The notes beneath the pieces were generated by a model. The model saw only the letters and a list, made by a program, of their open reading frames with translations. It ran no database searches and was not told the DNA's origin. A stretch of DNA of 64,000 nucleotides from Rhodoferax sp. TS-BS-61-7. Lineage in GTDB: Bacteria > Pseudomonadota > Gammaproteobacteria > Burkholderiales > Burkholderiaceae_C. The stretch covers positions 467,501 to 531,500 of the forward strand of contig NZ_PTQY01000003.1 in NCBI RefSeq assembly GCF_002943465.1. Reading direction: 5' to 3'. Position numbers and translations under genes: made by a program. Of the stretch, positions 18,500 through 30,600 are shown piece by piece (position 1 is the first letter of the stretch; the number at the start of each line of letters is the position of its first letter).

Positions 18500-18516
18500 C
18501 ACTACGCCCTGTAGTG
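18500..18516. promoter_or_regulatory. 17-bp inverted repeat upstream of the giant-gene promoter
   Basis: CACTAC and GTAGTG flank a 5-bp centre (GCCCT). The repeat ends 29 bp before the -35 element of the FliA-type promoter, a position suited to a regulator binding site. It could also be a chance hairpin; no regulator can be named. Confidence 0.4.
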
Positions 18517-18545
18517 GCACGGTATCGGCCCGGACAGGCAAATCC

Positions 18546-18572
18546 TAAAGACTTCTTCAAAACTGCCGTAAT
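18546..18572 (+). promoter_or_regulatory. FliA (sigma-28) promoter of the giant repeat gene
   Basis: The -35 element TAAAGACT is followed by an 11-bp spacer and the -10 element GCCGTAAT, compared with the FliA consensus TAAAGTTT-N11-GCCGATAA. The invariant TAAAG and GCCG blocks and the spacing are exact. Transcription would start near 18579, about 120 nt before the ATG at 18700. The flgM and flagellin promoters in this window match the same pattern. Confidence 0.75.
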
Positions 18573-18627
18573 AACCATGAGATGCCGAATTGTTAGTTTC
18601 GGGGGCCTGGGCCTCCGAACGCCCCGG

Positions 18628-18652
18628 TGGTTTCCGCTTGTAGCGAAAACCA
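18628..18652 (+). other. Hairpin in the giant-gene leader
   Basis: TGGTTTCCGCT and AGCGAAAACCA form an 11-bp stem with one mismatch and a 3-nt loop. It lies in the presumed 5' leader, 48 bp before the start codon, and has no T tract, so a terminator role is unlikely. It may affect mRNA stability or translation. Confidence 0.45.
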
Positions 18653-18699
18653 TCCAAGGCTAGGCTAGTTAGCAGACACCATCTTTCGAGAGGCCCCAC

Positions 18700-21600
18700 A
18701 TGACCACGATCACCATTTCCGACGGCAACAGCGACCTGACCCTGCCGGGAAACATTGACACGATCATCGGGGGCACGGGTGATGATGCGATCACGATCAG
18801 CAGCGCGCTGAACTCCACCATCGACTTGGGCACAGGAGCCGACTCGCTGACCTTGGGGAACTTCACCAATACCGCCACCGTCTCCAATATCGAGTCGATT
18901 ACCGGCGGCACCGGGGCCGACACCCTGACACTGGGCGCAGCCACCTCCGGCTCCACCATCAATGCCGGCGCGGGTACAGACAAGGTCACCCTGGCCGACG
19001 GCACCAACAACATCACCCTGAACAGCGTCGAAACCGTCGTAGGCGGCACAGGGGCAGACACGGTGGCATTGGGCGGATCCATAGGCGCCGCCAACATCAG
19101 CCTCGGCGCTGGTGACGATGCACTGGTGTTGTCCAGCGTCGTAACCTCCGGCAGTTTTGACTTGGGCGCTGGCGCCGACGCCATCACCCTGGCCAACGGC
19201 ACCAACACCATCACGGTGGCGGGCGCTGAAACCGTCTCCGGCGGCACTTTGGCCGATGTGGTCACCCTCACCTCCGCCATTACTGCGGCAGGGGTCATCG
19301 ACTTGAAGGCTGGCGCTGACGTGCTGACACTGGCGGGTGGTGGCAACACGGCCACCATCACCGGGGCCGAAAGCATCGCCACCTCCGCCTCGGGCGACGA
19401 CACCATCACGCTGGGCGCAGCCCAAACCGGCACCATCAACCTGGGCGCTGGCGCCGACGTGCTTACCCTGTTTGGCACTGGCACCAACAGCCTGACCCTG
19501 TCCAACATCGAAAGCGTCCTGGGCGACTCCGCAGCCGACACCATCACGCTGGGCGTGGCCCAGTCCGGTGGCACCATCGACCTGAACGACGGCACCGACA
19601 CCCTGATCCTGGCCAACGGCACCAACGTCCTCACCGTGTCGGGCACGGAAACCATCACCGGAAACTCCGGCGCCGACACCCTTACCCTGAACGAAGCGAT
19701 CACCAACGGCGTAGTGAATCTGGGAAGTGGCGCAGACACCCTGACGCTGCTGGCTTCGGACACGACAGGCCAGAGCGTCACCGCCACCGGGGTGGAGACA
19801 CTGACCGCAGGCTCCGGCGCTGACACCATCACGATGGGGGCCGCCATCGCAGGCGCCACCTACAACCTCGGTGATGGCGCCGACGCCATCACCCTGACTG
19901 GCGCTACCAACACGATGACGCTGAGCAATGCCGAGTCGCTGACCGGTGGGACCGGCGCAGACACGGTCACGTTCGGTGCCGCAATTACTGGTGCCACCGT
20001 GAACCTGGGCAATGGCGCCGACAGCCTGACCCTGGCCGCAGGCGGCAACACCGTGACCGCGACCGGTGTCGAATCCATCACCGGCGGCGCAGGCGACGAT
20101 GTGCTGGCCCTGTCTGCCGCCTCCTCTGGCGTAACGATTGACTTGGCAGGCGGCACTGGCGACGTAGTCACCATGGTGGCGGGTGGCAACTCCCTCAATA
20201 TTTCAGGTGCAGAGTCCATCACGGGCGGCGCAGACGCCGACGCCGTGACCCTAGGCGCGGCACAAGCCAGCGGCAGCATTGACCTGGCAGCGGGCACCGA
20301 CAACCTCACCCTGGCCAACGGTGTCAACACGTTGACCGTGCTGGGAACCGAAACCATCACCGGAAACTCTGGCGTCGACACCATTACCCTGGGCTCGGCC
20401 ATTGCCGCGGGCAGCATCAACCTGGGTGCTGGCGCAGACGTGCTGAACCTGTTCGACACGGCCAGCAACAGCCTGACTGCAACGGGCGTGGAAAGCATTC
20501 TGGGGGGCAGCGGTGCAGACACCGTCACGCTGGGCGCAGCCATCACAGGCGCAACCATTGACTTGGCCAGCGGCGCCGACGTACTGACCCTGGCCAGTGG
20601 CACCAACACCATGACGCTGTCCAACGTGGAGAGCGTCACCGGCGGCACCGGCAACGACACCATCACCCTCGGCGCGGCCGTCACTGGCGGCACCTTCAAC
20701 CTGGGCAATGGCCAGGACAGCCTGACACTGGCGCAGACCGGCACTGCTAACAACACCGCCACGGTCACCGCCATCGAAACCATCACGGGCGGCAGTGGCG
20801 ACGATGACATCACCTTCACCGGCGGCGTGACCGGCGGTAGCATCACCTTGGGCGATGGCACCGGCGACAAACTGACACTGGGCGGCGCCTCTACACTGAC
20901 GCTGGACGGCACCATCGAAACCGTGGTGGGCAGCAACGGCAACGACACCGTGACACTGAGCGCGGCAGTCACCGCTGGCAGCTACGACCTGGGCGCCGGC
21001 TCCGACAAACTGAACCTGGCCGCAGGCGGCAACACCCTGACCCTGAACGGCAGCATCGAAACTGTGGTGGGTGGCGCGGGTGCCGACAACATCACCTTCT
21101 CGGCAGCGCTGACCAATGTGGTTATTGACGCAGCAGGTGGCACCGACACCCTGACCCTGGCCGACAGCTCCAACTCCTTCCAGGCTTCCAACGTGGAATC
21201 CATCGTGGGTGGCTCTGGGGCAGACCAGATCACACTAAGCACCACCGTCACCAACGGCACCTTTGACCTGGCCGAAGGCGCCACCGACCGCCTGACCCTG
21301 GCCAACGGCACCAACAGCCTGACCACCACCGATGTGGAAACCGTGATCGGTGGCACCGGTGACGACACACTGACGCTGACCACCATCACCACCAACGGCA
21401 CCTACAGCCTGGGCGCCGGCAACGACAAGATCACCCTGGCCAACGCCAACAACGTGTTGGCAGTGTCCAACATCGAGACCATTGTGGGTGTCGCGGGTGA
21501 TGACACCGTGTCCTTCAACGCGGCCATCTCGGGCGGCATTGTGGACCTGGGGGGTGGCACCGACCAACTCAATTTGGCCGATGGCGCCAACGTGGTCACG

Positions 21601-24600
21601 GCCACAGGCATCGAGGCGATTGTCGGCAACTCGGGGGCCGATACGGTCACCATCACCAGTGCCATGGCCAGTGGCAGTACCGTGGACTTAGGCGACGGGG
21701 TATCCGATGTACTGGTACTGCAAGGCAACGGCAACACACTGACCTTATCCGGCACCGAGAGCCTGACCGGCAGCACCGGCGATGATCTGGTAACACTGGG
21801 CGCCGGCATTTCTGGCGCCACCTTCAACCTAGGCACCGGCACCGATACGCTGACCCTCTCGCTGGGCAACCACACCATCACAGTCAACAACGTCGAGTCC
21901 GTGCTGGGCGATGGTGGCACGGACAACATCACCTTCTCGAATGTGGTCACGGGCGGCACCTATGACCTTGCCGCGGGCACAGACCAAGTGACGCTGGGCA
22001 ACGGTTCAGGCGCCAACACCATCACCGTCAGCAACGCCGAAAGCTTTACCGGCAGCAGCGGTGCCGATGCGGTCACCTTCGGCGCGGCAGTCGCGGCAGG
22101 CACCGTGAACCTGGGGGTGGGCGCAGACAGCCTGACTTTGGCCAGTGGCACCAACGCACTCACCGTCACCGCGGCAGAAAGCATCACGGGCAACGCAGGT
22201 GCGGACACCATCACCCTGGGCGGTGCCATGGCGTCGGGCACCTTCGATTTGCTGGGCGGCAACGACGAACTGATTCTGGCCAACGGCACCAATGCCGTGA
22301 CAGCCACCAATATCGAATCCATTCTGGGCGGCACGGGCGCCGACACCGTGACGCTGGGCGTGGGTTCTACGGCGGCCACCGTTGACTTGGGGGCTGGTGC
22401 AGACGCTTTGGCTCTGGCGGCAGCGGGCGGCACGTTCACCGTGTCGGGCACCGAATCCATTACCGGCGGCGCAGGCGCCGACCTGGTAACCCTGGGTGCC
22501 GCCATCAGCGGCGCCACCGTCAACCTGGCAGGTGACACCGGGGACGTGTTGACACTGGCCAACGGCACCAACACCGTGACCGCACTTGGCGTGGAAACCG
22601 TGGTCGGCGGCAATGCGGGTGACACCGTCATGCTGACCAACACAACCAATGCACTGACGGTGAGCAATGTCGAAACCGTGGTGGGCAACTCGGGCAACGA
22701 CTCCCTGTCGCTGACCAATATTGCCAACACCCTGACCGTCAGCAGCATTGAAACCCTAACGGGTGGCACGCTAAACGATGCCATCACCCTGAGCACGGCA
22801 GTTAGCGGCGCCAGCTACGACTTGGCAGGCGGCACCGACACGGTCACCCTGGCCAGCGGCGCCAACAACTTGACTGTCACCGGCGTGGAAAGTGTTGTGG
22901 GCGGTGGCGCCACGGACACACTCACGCTCGCAGGCAACGGCAGCACGCTGACCGTGTCTGCTGTGGAAACCATTGCCGGTAGCACCGGCGACGATGTCGT
23001 GACGCTGGGTGCCAGCGTCAGCGGGGGCAATTTTGACCTGGCCGCCGGCAACGACACCCTGAATCTGGCAGCGGGCGGCAACACATTGACCGTCAGTGGT
23101 ACGGTGGAAACCCTGGTGGGCGGCGCAGGCAACGACCTGATTACCGTCGGCAGCGCAGTCACCGGCCTCACCTACGACCTGGGTGGTGGTGCGGACCGCC
23201 TCACCCTCTCCAGCACCGGTGACAACGCCATCACCGCCATCGGCATCGAAAGCCTGGTGGGCGGGACCGCCAACGATGCGGTGACCTTTACCGCCGCCGT
23301 TTCGGGTACGGCCATTGACCTGGGGGCAGGCACCCAAGACAAAATTACCCTGGCTGACGGCACCAACACCCTGTCGCTCAACGCCAGTGTGGAAACCGTC
23401 ATTGGCGGTACCGGGGCCGACGCCATCACCCTCACGGCAGCCGTGACCGGCCACGTTTATTCGCTGGGCACCGGGGCAGACAGCCTGACGCTCTCCGGCA
23501 CCGGCAACAACACCCTGACCGCCACCGACATCGAAAGCATCAGCGGTGGCAACTTGAATGACACCGTCACGCTGGGCACCGTCGTCACAGGTGCCACCAT
23601 CAACCTCAATGGTGGTACCGACCGCCTGATCCTGGCCGATGGTGCAGCCAACACCGTCACGCTCAGTGGCGTCGAATCCATCAACGGCGGCACGGGTGAT
23701 GACAACGTCACGCTGTCGGCCGCTGTGACGGGGGGCACCGTGTCCCTGGGCGCAGGCACCGACACACTGACGCTGGGCGCCAGCTCGACCCTGACGCTGG
23801 ACACCACGGTTGAAACCCTGGTGGGCAGCAACGGCAACGACACGATTACCCTGAGTGCAGCGGTCAGCACGGGCAGTTACGACCTGGGCGCAGGCTCGAA
23901 TGACCAACTCACGCTGTCCACCACCGGCAACAACACCTTGACGCTGGGCAACAGCGTGGAGACCCTGACATCAGGCTCCGGCGACGACACCATTGTGCTG
24001 AGTGCCGCTGTGTCCAATATGCGTGTGGACCTGGGCGTAGGTGCCGACAGCCTGAGCCTGGCCAACGGCAGCAACTCACTGACGCTGTCCAACATCGAAT
24101 CCGTCACCGGCGGCACTGGCGTCGACCAGCTGACCTACACCACCGCTCTGACCGCCGGCCAGATTGACTTGGGCACGGGCTCTGCGGACAAAGTGATCCT
24201 GGCCAATGCGCCCAACACCCTGACCACCACCGGCGTAGAAACCGTCGTAGGCGGCACCGGCAACGACACCCTGACCCTGGCCGATGCTAGCTCCTTCGGC
24301 GTGTACGACCTGGGCGCAGGCAGCGCCGACCAGCTGAACCTGAGTGCCGCGGGCAACAACAACGTCATTGCCAAAAACACCGAGTCCATCGTGGGCCTGG
24401 GGGCAGACGACACCGTGGCCCTGGGCAACAGCATTACCAACGGCCAGATCAACCTGGGCGCCGGCACCGACACGCTGACCCTGTTTGATTCGCCCAACAG
24501 CCTCACCATTACTGGTGTGGAAACTCTGGTGGGCGACTCTGGCGCTGACACCGTGACGCTGGCCACCGCCGTGACCGCGCTGGACGCCAACCTCGGCGCT

Positions 24601-27600
24601 GGTGCCGACACCCTGATTCTGGCCAACGGCGCCAACACCCTGTCGGTCAGCAACGTTGAAACCATTACTGGCAACAGCGGTGCGGACACCGTGACCTTGG
24701 GCTCCGGCGTGAGCGGCGGCACCATCAACCTGGGCGCGGGCACCGATTCGCTGACCTTGTTCAATGACGCCAACGTATTAACCGTGACAGGCGTGGAAAC
24801 TGTGGTGGGCGATGCGGGGGCAGACACTATCACCCTGACGGATGCTGTTTCCGGCTCCATCAACCTCAACGGTGGCAACGACACCCTGAATCTGGCCAAC
24901 GGAGCCAACACCCTGACCATTTCCAACGTGGAAACAGTCAACGGTGGCACCGCAGCAGACACGGTAACCTTTGGCACGGCCATTACCGACACCACGGTCA
25001 ACCTGGGCGCAGGCACAGACACCCTGACCCTGGCCGACGGCACCAATGCGGTCACCACCCTGCAGGTGGAAAGCATCGTGGGCGGCACTGGAGACGACAC
25101 AGTCACCCTGGGCGGTGCGCTTTCGGGTGCCACCATCGACCTCAATGCAGGCACCGATACCCTGGTCCTTGCCAACGGTGTGAACGTGCTCACGGTGAGC
25201 GATGTGGAAAGCCTCACTGGCGGCACAGGGGCAGACACCATTACGCTGGGTAGCGGTAGCACTGCGGCCACCGTGGACCTGGGTGCAGCCGTGGACACCT
25301 TGACTCTGTCCAACTCGGGCGGCACTTTCACCGTCAGCGGAGTAGAAACACTTGCCGGTGGCACGGGTGATGACGCCGTCACACTCGGCTCCACCGTTAC
25401 GGGCGCCGTCGTTAATCTGGGCGCTGGCACCGACAGCCTGACGCTGGCCAATGGCGCCAACACCCTGACCGTCACTGGCGCGGAAACCATCACTGGAGAC
25501 TCCGGCGCAGACCTGGTGACACTGGGCAGCACGGTGACCGGTGCCACAGTGAACCTGGCCGACGGCAGCGACCGACTGGTTTTGGCCAACGGCACCAACA
25601 CCCTGACGGTGAGCAATACGGAATCCGTCAGTGGCGGCACCGGCAGCGACACCCTCACGTTGACCAATGTGGCCAACACACTGACTCTGAGCGGGATTGA
25701 AAGCGTGGCGGGCGGTACCCTGGCCGACGCAATCACCCTGACCACTGCCGTCACGGGCGGCAACTACAGCCTGGGTGCTGGCGCCGACAGCCTGATCTTG
25801 TCTGGCGCAGCGGCCAACACCCTCACGGCCACCGACATCGAAACCATCACCGGGGGCTCGTCTAATGACAGCGTGGTGCTCGGCGCGGCCCTGACGGCCG
25901 GCAGCATCGACCTGGGCGTGGGCACAGACGCCTTGACTTTGGCTGCGGGTGGTAACACCCTGACCCTGAGCAATGTAGAGACTATCACAGCCACCGGCAG
26001 CGGTGACGATGCCATCACACTGGCTACCAGCGTATCGGGTGGTAGCGTAGACCTGGGTACCGGCAGTGACACCCTGACTTTGGGGGCCAGCGGCAATACC
26101 CTGACCGTAGCCACCACGATCGAGAGCTTGGTCGGTAGTGGGGGGGACGACATCGTCACACTGGCTGGCGCCGTGTCGGGCCAAACGTACGATCTGGGCG
26201 CGGGCGCCGGAGACCGCATTATTCTGTCTGGCGCCGGTGCCAACGACCTGACCGTCAACGCCATCGAAACCATCAGCGGCGCTGGTGCCAACGACACGGT
26301 GCGTTTCAGCGCCGCAGTCAGCGGTGTCACCGTGGACTTGGGCGGCGGCACAGGTGACCGCGTTGTGTTGGCTGATGGCGCCAACACGCTGTCGTTGAAC
26401 GGCACCGTAGAAACTGTCACGGGTGGCACAGGTGCAGATGCCGTGACCCTCACCACTACGGTGAGCGGCGCCATCTACAGCCTGGGCGCAGGCACCGACC
26501 GACTGACACTGGCCAACGGCAGCAACACGCTGACCGCCACCGACGTAGAGAGCATCACCGGCGGCACCGGGGTAGACAACGTCACCCTGGGTACAGCCAT
26601 CAGCGGCGCCCAGATTGATCTGGGTGGCAGCATTGGCGACAAACTTACGCTGGCCAACGGTGCCAATACCGTCACTACCAGCAACGTGGAAACGATTGTG
26701 GGCGATAGTGGTGCAGACGTAGTGACGCTGAACACCGTCATCGCAGGTGGCAATATCGATCTGGGTGATGGCACGGACCAACTGGTCCTGAAAAACGGCA
26801 CCAACAACCTGACCGCCACAAATATTGAGACCATCACCGGCGGAACCGGTGCAGACACCATCACCTTGGGTGCAGCACAAAGCAGCGGCACCTTCAACCT
26901 GGGTGCGGGTACAGACACCTTGAACCTGGCGTCCAGTGGCAACAACACACTGACGCTGGACGCCAGTGTGGAGCGCATCAATGGCGGCACGGCGGCCGAT
27001 GCAATCACCCTGACCCAAGCGGTGTCGGGTGCGGTGTTCGATCTGTCCGGCGGTGCCGACAGCCTGACACTCGCCAACGGCACCAACATTTTGACTGCGT
27101 CGTCGGTGGAGTCCATTACCGGCTCCGCGGGCGACGAAGACATCACGCTGGGTGCGGCTGTCAACGGCGCCACCATTGCCATGGCGGCTGGCAATGACGT
27201 CCTGACCCTCTCCGGGGCTGGCAACAACACGGTCACAGTAAGCGATGTGGAATCCTTGGTTGGCGCGGGCGCCAACGACAACATCACCCTGAGCACGATT
27301 TTGACGGGCGGCAGTGTCAGCCTGGGTGGCGGCAGCGATGCCCTGACTCTCGCGGTGGGCGCCAACGTCGCCACGGTGGATGGCGTGGAAACACTCACCA
27401 CCAGTGGCTCGGGCGACGACACCATCACACTCTCCAGCGCCAGTCCATTTGGCGCCTCAGTCAACCTGGGTGCAGGCGCAGACAGTCTGACGTTGGCAGC
27501 TGGTGGCAACACCATGACCTTGACCAGCGTAGAGTCCGTGACAGGCAATGCCGGTGCAGACATCATCACCTTTGCCGCAGCCGTGAGCGGAGCCACGCTG

Positions 27601-30600
27601 GACTTGAGCGCTGGCGTAGACAAGCTCTACCTGGCTGACGGCGGCAACACGGTAACGGCCTCCAACGTGGAAAGTGTGACGGGCGGAAGCGGTGTAGACA
27701 CGGTCACGCTGCAGACCACCTTGACCGGTGGCACCATCGACCTCGGTGCAGGTGCTGATGCGCTGACCTTGGCTGACGGAGTGAACACCGTCACCGCATT
27801 CAACACAGTGGAGACCATCACGGGTGGTATTGGCGCGGATACGGTGACCTTCAGTGGCGCCATCAGTGCCGGCACCTACAACCTGGGTGCGGGAACCGAC
27901 ACCCTGAACCTGGCCTTGGGTACCAATACATTCACCGCCAGCAGCACGGTGGAAAGCATTCTGGGCAACTCGGGTGCTGACACCATCACCCTGGACGGCA
28001 GTGTCAGTGGCAACAGCTATGACCTGGGTGCTGGCGCAGACCGCCTGAACCTCTCGGGCCTAGCGGCCAATACACTCACACTGAACGGCTCCATCGAGTC
28101 GTTGGTGGGCGACTCCGCAGCGGACACGATCACCCTGAGCAGTGCGGTAAGCGGCCATAGCTACGACTTGGCAGGTGGCACAGACACCTTGCAACTCGCA
28201 GATGGCGCGAACACCCTGACACTGGCCAATATCGAAACCATCGTGGGTGGCACCGGTGCAGACACCCTGGTGTTGAGCAGCGTAGTCACTGGCGGATCGA
28301 TTGACCTGGGAGCAGGCAGCGACAAGATCACCCTGGCCAACGGTGCCAATACGATTACGGTGTCGAACGTCGAAACCATTGTGGGCAATTCCGGCAACGA
28401 TCTGGTGACACTGGCCACGGCAATCGCAGGCGGGTCGGTCACCCTGGGCGCTGGTGCGGGAGATGTCCTGACACTGGCTAACTTCAACAATACCTTGTCA
28501 ATCGACAACAGCATTGAAAGCCTGGTTGGCGGCACGGCAAACGACACCATCACCCTTACCAGCACCGTCACGGGCTTCAGTTACGACCTGGGCGATGGCA
28601 CAGACACCCTGACGCTCATGGCCAGTGGCACCGGCGCCAATACCGTCACACTGTCCAATATAGAGAATTTGGTGGGGGGATCTGGTGCGGACACCGTCAC
28701 CTTGGGCACTGCCGTCACTGCGGGCGCCTACAACCTCGGTGCAGGTACCGACACGCTGGTGCTGGGCAACTTCAACAACACGTTGACGGCACTCAACATA
28801 GAGAACATCACTGGCAACAGCGGCGATGATGACATCACTCTGGGCGCAGGCGTCACCTCGGGCAGCTTCAGCCTGGGCGATGGCACAGACGTCTTACGTT
28901 TGGCCAATGCCGCCAACACCCTGTCCATCGGCGGCGACATTGAAACCCTGGTGGGCAATTCGGGGGTTGACACCATTACCCTCACCACAGCAGTCACAGG
29001 CCGCACATTCGATCTGGGGGCGGGCGTTGACAAACTGACATTGGCCCACGGCGCCAATACCGTGACACTGGCGAACATCGAAACCGTGGTGGGCGGCACC
29101 GGTGCAGACAACGTCACCATGCTGGCGGCCGTATCGGGCGCCAATATCAGCCTGGGTTCGGGTGCCGACGTATTAACACTCGCCGACTTCAACAACACGC
29201 TGTCGATCGACAGCAGTATCGAGTCGCTGTTGGGCGGCACACTGGCCGACGCCATTACCCTGACCGCACCGGTCACGGGTGGCATCTACGACCTGGGCGC
29301 CGGAACGGACACCTTGCGCCTACTGGCGACGGGCACCGCAGCCAACACGGTGACGATGTCCAATATCGAATCCTTTGCCGGCGGCTCCGGCACGGATACC
29401 GTCGTGCTGAGCACCTTGGCCAGCAATGCCGTGTTTGACCTGGGCGCAGGTGCAGGTGACAAACTCACGCTCAATAACAACGGCAACAACACCATCACCG
29501 TAGGCGGTATTGAAACGCTTATCGGCAACGATGGCAACGACACGGTGACCTTGTCCACCATCCTGTCTGGCACAGGCCTTAGCGTGGTTCTGGGCACCGG
29601 CACCGACAGCCTGGCCCTGGCCAATGGCGCCAACAGCCTCACGGTCGCCAGCGACATAGAAACCGTGCTGGGCAATTCTGGTGCCGACACCCTGACTCTG
29701 AGCGAAGCCGTCTCCGGCAATGTCTACCACCTGTCTGCGGGTGCCGACGTACTGACCCTGGCCGGTGCAGGCAACACCGTGACCCTGAGCGGTGTGGAGA
29801 CGCTGACGGGCAGCACTGGCGCAGACCTGATCACACTTACGGCAGCCCAAAGCGCAGGCGTCTACAACCTGGGAAGTGGCGCAGACGTGCTGACCCTGGC
29901 CGACGGCCTGAACACCTTGACCCTGAGTGGCGTGGAATCGCTGACCGGGGGTACAGGGGCAGACACCATCACCCTTAGCGCCATTATTTCGGGCGCCACG
30001 GTGGACTTGGGCAACGGCATCGACAAGCTCACGCTTGCCAATGGCGCAGGCAATACCTTGACACTGAGCAGCATCGAAACGCTGGTCGGTGGATCGGGCG
30101 CTGATGTGATCACACTGACCACCGCTGCTTCTGGCGCCAACATCGACCTGGGGCTGGGCAACGACACGCTGCAACTGGCCAGTGCGTCCAACACCCTGAC
30201 GCTCAATGGCAGCATTGAGTCCCTGATCGGCGGCACCCTGGACGACACCGTTACCTTGTCGGCTGCAGTTTCGGGTAGAACTTTTGACCTGGGCGATGGT
30301 GCTGACAAATTGGTACTCGCCAACGGTGTGAACACAATCACGGTCAGCAATGTGGAAACACTGGTTGCCAACGCTGGCGCAGACACGGTTACCCTCGGAT
30401 CGTCGGTGACCAACCAGACCATCGATCTGGCCGGCGGCATTGACAAACTGGTGCTCAAAACCACGGGCTCCGACGCCAACACCCTGACGGTGGCCAATAC
30501 CGAAACCATCGTGGGTGGCGGTGGTGACGACACCGTGACCCTGACCGCAGCAGTGTCTGGTGTCAGTATTTCTCTGGGCGCTGGCACTGCGGACACATTG

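Larger units (their letters stand above)
18385..18699. other. Regulatory gap between fliE and the giant repeat gene
   Basis: This 315-bp stretch holds no convincing gene. It contains a 60-bp dispersed element at its left end (18391-18450), a 6-5-6 inverted repeat (18500-18516), a FliA-type promoter (18546-18572), a short stem (CCGAA/TTCGG, 18584-18601 region) and a larger hairpin (18628-18652) in the presumed leader. The giant gene's ribosome binding site (GAGAGG) is 6 bp before its ATG. Confidence 0.7.
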
